Positions 6,861 through 10,640 of a DNA stretch of 10,640 nucleotides are shown here, piece after piece. Source of the stretch: CANHEE01 sp043777755. Lineage in GTDB: Bacteria > Bacteroidota > Bacteroidia > Chitinophagales > Saprospiraceae. The first letter of the stretch is position 1. Each line of letters opens with the position of its first letter. The position numbers and the translations under genes were made by a program. The stretch is from positions 1-10,640 of the forward strand of contig JAYWHK010000117.1 in NCBI GenBank assembly GCA_043777755.1, written 5' to 3'. The notes beneath the pieces are model-generated. The model did no database searches and was not told where the DNA came from. It worked only from the letters and a program-made list of their open reading frames with translations.

Positions 6861-7455
6861 AAAATTCAATAATTTTATTAAAAATGCCTAACAAAATAGG
6901 CAAATCGTTAATATAATAGCGTGTATCGTCCAAATAAAGCGTGTTTTCTTCAAGTTTTAGAAACAACCAAACATCGCCATCTGTTACCACACCGTGGATA
7001 GTTGGAAAATCAGTATCGTGGTTTTTGTTAAAAATTCTCGCACCAAGCATTTGAGCTGTTGCCTGAGGAATCGCCTTGTTGAGCTTTCCAATTTTGGCTT
7101 CGGTTACACATAAAATTGGGGATTGCGGCTCTATCGTATTTGTCGCTTTTGTAATGATAAAATCAATTTCACCATTTAAACCTTGCTTACTGTCTGCATT
7201 AATTATTTCGCCAGAAAAAATTTGTACTCTATCGGGAAATTTTCGTTTTATTTCAGCCAATACAGGCGAAATAACACGTTCTGATACGGCTTTCTCTGTA
7301 GAAAGTGTAATCAGCCGAGCATCCTGCAATGCAAAGATTAGGTTTTGACTTGGCTCAAAAGTTATCAATTCTTCCCTTTTGAAAATCAATCCAATTTTGG
7401 TTGTTATCCCAAATTTATCTTTAAAATCTTTTTCTTTGAAATTTTTGTAAGACAT
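6850..7455 (-). CDS. PD-(D/E)XK nuclease-like protein, paralogue 1
   Basis: I recognise this 201-residue family only as conserved hypothetical proteins of Bacteroidota and cyanobacteria. It contains TEKAVSE (53-59), FSG (80-82), GLNGEIDFI (92-100) and TEAK (118-121). The spacing Asp98 ... Glu119-Ala-Lys121 fits the D...(D/E)XK active site of the restriction-endonuclease-like fold, with Gln131 shortly after; this fold assignment is inference. It has the same length as the protein at 7996-8601 and aligns with it end to end: 19 of 42 positions are identical between residues 151-192 here and 150-191 there. No signal peptide, membrane segment or DNA-binding domain is visible. The start lies 3 nt after the stop of the GNAT gene, so it is the last gene of that transcript. 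A DNA or RNA substrate, or no catalysis at all, are all possible. Confidence 0.7.
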   Translation of the reverse strand: MSYKNFKEKDFKDKFGITTKIGLIFKREELITFEPSQNLIFALQDARLITLSTEKAVSERVISPVLAEIKRKFPDRVQIFSGEIINADSKQGLNGEIDFIITKATNTIEPQSPILCVTEAKIGKLNKAIPQATAQMLGARIFNKNHDTDFPTIHGVVTDGDVWLFLKLEENTLYLDDTRYYINDLPILLGIFNKIIEFYEK

Positions 7456-7458
7456 TTT

Positions 7459-7986
7459 TTATTTTATTTTTTTTCTCATTAAAAAATCTTCTTGTCTATC
7501 ATCGCCCATATAAAAAGCGTGATTGCCAAAAATCTCGAAACCAAGGTGCTTGTAAAACGCAAGCGCATTGGTATTTTCTTCCCAAACACCCAACCAAAGC
7601 CAGTCATTTTGGTGAAAAATGGCTCTTTCTAATGATTTTTCAATCATTATTTTGCCCAAACCTTTACCTTTTTGACTTTCTGCAATGTAGATACGTTCCA
7701 GCTCTGTCATGCTACCTTGTGTCGGCATATTTTCTATTTCTGCATCGTGCAAACGGTTGATATTCAGCTTAATATAAGCAACAATTAAGTCATTTTCTTT
7801 GATTACCCAATACTCAATTTGTTCATTTTGCAACTCATTTTCCATGTTTTCAATAAGAAAATTCTTATCCACGTATTGCTCAAAAAACACAGGTTCATTG
7901 AGGTGTGCATAAGTAGCTGTAAAAGTATCTTTGGCAAAAGTTAAAAGTGCTGCTGCATCAGCGATAGTTGCTTTTTCTATCTGCAT
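7459..7986 (-). CDS. GNAT family N-acetyltransferase
   Basis: This 175-residue protein has the GNAT fold signatures. Motif A is ELERIYIAESQKGKGLGKIM (95-114), with the acetyl-CoA pyrophosphate loop QKGKGLG (105-111). Motif B is WEENTNALAFYKHLGFEIFG (135-154). The sequence resembles the PaiA-like branch, some members of which acetylate polyamines or small amines, but the substrate cannot be deduced. It would act in the cytosol as a soluble acetyltransferase. Length is normal and both ends look intact. It lies 9 nt after one PD-(D/E)XK-like gene and 3 nt before its paralogue, which is tight enough for co-transcription and perhaps translational coupling. Whether the acetyltransferase works with its neighbours is unknown. 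Confidence 0.88.
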   Translation of the reverse strand: MQIEKATIADAAALLTFAKDTFTATYAHLNEPVFFEQYVDKNFLIENMENELQNEQIEYWVIKENDLIVAYIKLNINRLHDAEIENMPTQGSMTELERIYIAESQKGKGLGKIMIEKSLERAIFHQNDWLWLGVWEENTNALAFYKHLGFEIFGNHAFYMGDDRQEDFLMRKKIK

Positions 7987-7995
7987 AAAATGAAG

Positions 7996-8601
7996 TTATG
8001 AGTTATGTATTTTATCTACAATAGTTTGCAAAACACCTAAAAGTAAAGGCACATTGCTAATATAATAACGATTTTTATCAATTAAAATATGACTGCCGTC
8101 AAGTTGAAGAAAAGCCCATTCTTGTCCTGTAGTCACACAACCATATATGATTGGAATATTTTTTTTGTACTTTTGATTGAAAAGATTTGCAGCGTACATT
8201 TCTGCTGTACATTGCGCATAACCTTCCTCGATTGTTCTGTTTTTAGCTTCTACCAAACAAAAAATAGGTGCTGTAACTTCTATCGCATCAAGACTTTGGG
8301 AAAGAATATAATCACAAATCCCATTCAAATCCTTCGTAACATTGAGTGAAGCCCCAGAAAAAAGTCGAAATTTTGATTTATTATTGCGCTGTAACTCTTT
8401 CAAAATAGGAACAATAATAAACTCAGACTTTGCTTTTTCGGATTGCAAAGCGTACAAATCTTCTGCCTCTTGCAAATCAAATGACAAACGCTCGCTTATT
8501 GCTGAAATATCTATTTTACCATTAAATAAATCAACTTTGCGTTGCTGTACGTTGTATTTTTCTTCAAATTGAAGAAGTGATGTATATTTTGAATATGCCA
8601 T
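7996..8601 (-). CDS. PD-(D/E)XK nuclease-like protein, paralogue 2
   Basis: This 201-residue protein belongs to the same family as the one at 6850-7455 and is the more typical member. It has SEKAKSE (54-60), FSG (81-83), LNGICDYIL (92-100) and VEAKN (117-121), followed by QC (130-131). Asp97, Glu118 and Lys120 fit a PD-(D/E)XK metal site, with Gln130 as a possible extra residue, as in several members of that fold. This is inferred from spacing, not from a known characterised member. The later IYGCVTTGQEW (152-162) and RYYISNVPLLLGVL (178-191) segments are shared with the paralogue. The gene begins 6 nt after the lnt stop. A promoter-like element inside the 3' end of lnt (8619-8650) could start a transcript about 11 nt before this ATG. 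No signal peptide or membrane segment is present. Confidence 0.7.
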   Translation of the reverse strand: MAYSKYTSLLQFEEKYNVQQRKVDLFNGKIDISAISERLSFDLQEAEDLYALQSEKAKSEFIIVPILKELQRNNKSKFRLFSGASLNVTKDLNGICDYILSQSLDAIEVTAPIFCLVEAKNRTIEEGYAQCTAEMYAANLFNQKYKKNIPIIYGCVTTGQEWAFLQLDGSHILIDKNRYYISNVPLLLGVLQTIVDKIHNS

Positions 8602-8607
8602 TTTTTC

Positions 8608-10395
8608 TTATTTTGATACAAAAGTAGGTTTTTTTTGCAGAAAAACAAAAACGACAAATAACAAACTTATTATTAATGCTATTTTGGGTAAAATGTCGCC
8701 ATATCGTGCATAAAAAGTCATGTCTTTTCCTAAAATAATCTTGGATTTTACAGCCGTAGCAATACCATATTCGGTAGCCATTTCGACTTCGCCCAAACGA
8801 TTTATCACTGCCGAAGAACCCGTATTTGCAGACCTCACTACAGGCAAACGAAATTCCACCGCACGCAGTCGAGCAAAATCCAAATGCTGACGATAACCTG
8901 GCGTATCGTCCCACCAACCATCGTTGGTCATTACAAACATCGCTTTTGCTCCATGGCGAACATAATCCGCACAATAATCACCGTAAATACTTTCGTAACA
9001 GATAACGGGCGCAATTCCAATTCCGTCAGCGTTCCACAAAAGATTGCGTTCTGACTGTCCACCAAGTCCTTCGACAGTACCACCAAATCGCTTAAACAGT
9101 GGTTTTAAAAAAGATAAATATTTATAAAAAGGTAAGATTTCTGCGCCTGGCACGAGCTTGCTTTTTTTATAAATTGGCATATTTTGCTGATTATGAACAA
9201 TTTGCGTTGCTGCGTTGTAGATTTCTATGTTGCGATTGCCTCGCTGTCGAACCGTCGGAGGAAGATTATCTCCAGAAGGGTACAAACGAAACATATCAAA
9301 ACCGCTGACAATATGCAGCTTTGGAAAACTATCCGCCAAGGCTTGAAAGGCTTGAATTGGTTCATAACTTTCCAAGTGATCAGCATCAAAAAGACCAAAA
9401 CTTGTTTCTGGAAAAATCAAATAATCCGTATTTTTAGTGATATTCTGATTCGATAACGTCAAAAAACGTCGCAATTGGTCAGCATCAGGCACTTCAAATT
9501 TTTCGTAATGTGGCTCATAATTCGGTTGCAATGCAACGATTTCTACACTTTTACGGTCTGAAATTTCATTTTTTCTACTATTTTTTATTAAAAAAGAAAA
9601 ACCAATCGGAACAAACAACGTCAACGCAACAAAAGTCAATTGTTTTTTATTGAAAAAATCAAAAGCTGATTTTTCAAGATTGAAACAAGCATAAACCAAA
9701 AAATTTACAACCAAAATCCAAAGCCCGCCACCAAAAACACCTGTAAATTCATACCATTGAATCCAATCTGTTTTTTCGGCAAAAGCATTGCCCAGCGTCA
9801 GCCAAGGCCAGCTCAAATCCCAACTGAGATGCAAATGTTCCCAACTGAACCAAAAAGAAGTAAAGCAAAGAAAACTTAAAAAATATTGATTTTTATGTAT
9901 AAAAAACCTTTCTTTACAAATAAAATACGCTAAAATAGGCAAACTCATAAAAAATGAGTTTAAAAAATTGGCAATCAAACCTGGAATAAATCCTGCATTT
10001 CCGACCCAAAACGTCACCAAAACATTCCACCAAACAAAAGTATTGTAACCATAACGCATCAACAAACGCTTTTTAATGCTTTCATCTGATGCTAAAATTT
10101 CATCTATCAAAATAAGCAAAGGAACAAAAGCGATAAACATCAGTGGCGTTAGCGGACTCACAGGAAAGCCTGCCGACAACAAAAAACCACTCAGTGTCGA
10201 AAGCCCAAGCCAACGCCAGCCTTTTTCGGGTTTTGTGTACAGACGATGCGCAGCCAAAAGCCAAAACGACCATGCGCTCGTCAGCAAAAGCAATATCCAC
10301 CATGACCAAAGCGGCAATTGGTACATTTTCCAAGCGGAAAGGGCAATGCCAAAAAAGGCAATCGCCAACAATGAAAAACGAAGTTTTTGATTCAT
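8608..10395 (-). CDS. lnt: Apolipoprotein N-acyltransferase
   Basis: This 595-residue integral membrane enzyme has several N-terminal membrane helices, a nitrilase-type periplasmic domain (about 285-555) and a last helix (about 569-587). In the nitrilase domain Glu330 (FPETSFG), Lys411 (YKKSKLVPGAE) and Cys466 (VICYESIYG) match the catalytic Glu-Lys-Cys of E. coli Lnt, with Glu419 and Glu468 also conserved. Lnt transfers an acyl chain from a phospholipid to the N-terminal cysteine of lipoproteins, the last step of their maturation. An ATG at 10413 would add six residues (MIYFCC), but the start at 10395 (MNQKLRF) is preferred: the -7-like box at 10400-10407 lies inside that extension, and MNQ leads directly into the first helix. 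The protein is longer than E. coli Lnt, 595 versus 512 residues. It is the first gene of a close-packed leftward run. Confidence 0.92.
   Translation of the reverse strand: MNQKLRFSLLAIAFFGIALSAWKMYQLPLWSWWILLLLTSAWSFWLLAAHRLYTKPEKGWRWLGLSTLSGFLLSAGFPVSPLTPLMFIAFVPLLILIDEILASDESIKKRLLMRYGYNTFVWWNVLVTFWVGNAGFIPGLIANFLNSFFMSLPILAYFICKERFFIHKNQYFLSFLCFTSFWFSWEHLHLSWDLSWPWLTLGNAFAEKTDWIQWYEFTGVFGGGLWILVVNFLVYACFNLEKSAFDFFNKKQLTFVALTLFVPIGFSFLIKNSRKNEISDRKSVEIVALQPNYEPHYEKFEVPDADQLRRFLTLSNQNITKNTDYLIFPETSFGLFDADHLESYEPIQAFQALADSFPKLHIVSGFDMFRLYPSGDNLPPTVRQRGNRNIEIYNAATQIVHNQQNMPIYKKSKLVPGAEILPFYKYLSFLKPLFKRFGGTVEGLGGQSERNLLWNADGIGIAPVICYESIYGDYCADYVRHGAKAMFVMTNDGWWDDTPGYRQHLDFARLRAVEFRLPVVRSANTGSSAVINRLGEVEMATEYGIATAVKSKIILGKDMTFYARYGDILPKIALIISLLFVVFVFLQKKPTFVSK
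8619..8650 (-). promoter_or_regulatory. Internal promoter in the 3' end of lnt
   Basis: On the minus strand, TACTTTTG (8619-8626) follows a TTTTG (8646-8650) with a 19-nt spacer. Transcription would begin near 8612, about 11 nt before the ATG at 8601. The plus-strand 12-mer GATACAAAAGTA at 8615-8626 is identical to the one at 59-70, in the left-edge promoter. This would let the PD-(D/E)XK-like/GNAT genes be expressed without lnt. It lies in the last codons of lnt, so part of the match is constrained by coding. Confidence 0.5.
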
Positions 10396-10399
10396 GCAA

Positions 10400-10407
10400 C
10401 AAAAATA
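10400..10407 (-). promoter_or_regulatory. -7-like element directly before lnt
   Basis: TATTTTTG on the minus strand ends 4 nt before the lnt ATG at 10395. If used, transcription would start at or next to the start codon, giving a leaderless or nearly leaderless message. No TTG is found 17-23 nt upstream of it, so confidence is limited. Confidence 0.35.
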
Positions 10408-10470
10408 AATCATTCAGCGGTGATTTTGAGTAATTTATCCGTTTTTTTAGGTAAAATAATTTTTATTTAA

Positions 10471-10500
10471 TATCTTTGTCTGGAGTGCGGACTTTAGTCC
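10471..10500 (+). promoter_or_regulatory. -7-like element and GGACTTTAGTCC palindrome, right intergenic region
   Basis: TATCTTTG (10471-10478) matches the -7 form on the plus strand but lacks a TTG at the usual distance. It is followed by the palindrome GGACTTTAGTCC (10489-10500). Further right are CTCTAAGAG (10511-10519, a perfect small inverted repeat) and GCGGACTCTA (10620-10629), which matches GCGGACTTTA (10487-10496) at nine of ten bases. No open reading frame of useful length starts or ends between 10414 and 10640 on either strand. The stretch may be a leader for a gene beyond the right edge, or decayed intergenic repeats. Confidence 0.3.
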
Positions 10501-10640
10501 AATGTCATTTCTCTAAGAGGAATCATATAAACATCAGTATCCGCTCAAAAATGGTTTAATACGCCAGAATATTAGGATATACTGTACATTAGTTGCTTTT
10601 AAAACCTAATAAAAACATAGCGGACTCTAAGTTGTGACAG

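Noticed and set aside
6850..8601. Classical restriction-modification system
   Set aside because: No methyltransferase or specificity gene is present, and the nuclease-like proteins have no visible DNA-binding domain; only the fold-level D...ExK resemblance supports a nuclease.
8564..8974. 136-residue minus-strand reading frame overlapping lnt and the following gene
   Set aside because: It lies in another frame of the well-supported lnt C-terminal domain, is rich in Cys, Ser and Gly in no family pattern, and has no motif.
10076..10433. Overlapping 96-104 residue reading frames on both strands at the start of lnt
   Set aside because: They are antisense or out-of-frame to the lnt membrane segments, whose protein is clearly real, and show no family resemblance.
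1..10640. tRNA, rRNA or insertion sequences
   Set aside because: No tRNA T-loop/acceptor pattern, rRNA-like sequence, transposase-like protein or terminal inverted repeat pair with target duplication could be seen.

Overview
The window is low-GC DNA whose protein families and promoter-like elements point to a Bacteroidota bacterium, probably in or near the Cytophagales; a genus cannot be named from sequence alone. Three things support this: an exosortase K / MSEP-CTERM pair, repeated TAnnTTTG -7 elements with a TTG about 19-20 bases upstream (the Bacteroidota sigma-factor promoter form), and A-rich rather than Shine-Dalgarno sequence before start codons.

Layout. Positions 1-201 hold no gene, but carry a leftward promoter for something beyond the left edge and a small palindrome. 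Positions 202-3533 (minus strand) are a two-gene unit: exosortase K (3015-3533), then 5 nt later a 935-residue polytopic protein with a VIT domain, a vWA-like region and a C-terminal MSEP sorting tail (202-3009). This looks like a dedicated one-enzyme, one-substrate sorting pair. A 270-bp divergent intergenic region follows, with a promoter candidate for each direction. Positions 3804-4916 (plus strand) encode a DinB-like DUF1569 protein and an HD-domain phosphohydrolase-like protein. They converge on a cystathionine gamma-synthase/lyase-type enzyme (5020-6165, minus). Between them lie two long, nearly perfect palindromes that share an arm.

Upstream of the sulfur-amino-acid enzyme, on the same strand but probably with its own promoter, is a free-standing biotin carboxyl carrier protein (6264-6752). 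The right third, 6850-10395 (minus), is a tightly packed run transcribed leftward: apolipoprotein N-acyltransferase (lnt), a 201-residue PD-(D/E)XK-like protein, a GNAT acetyltransferase, and a second 201-residue paralogue of the PD-(D/E)XK-like protein, with gaps of 6, 9 and 3 nt. A strong internal promoter candidate in the 3' end of lnt suggests the last three genes can be expressed independently of lnt. Positions 10396-10640 hold no gene, only promoter-like and palindromic fragments.

Two cell-envelope functions are present (lnt for lipoprotein N-acylation, XrtK for C-terminal sorting), but nothing in the sequence ties them together. The best candidates for less-described biology are the XrtK/MSEP-CTERM pair, the PD-(D/E)XK-like / GNAT / PD-(D/E)XK-like cassette, and the overlapping double palindrome at 4913-5014. 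Domain calls come from reading motifs by eye; no database search was run.
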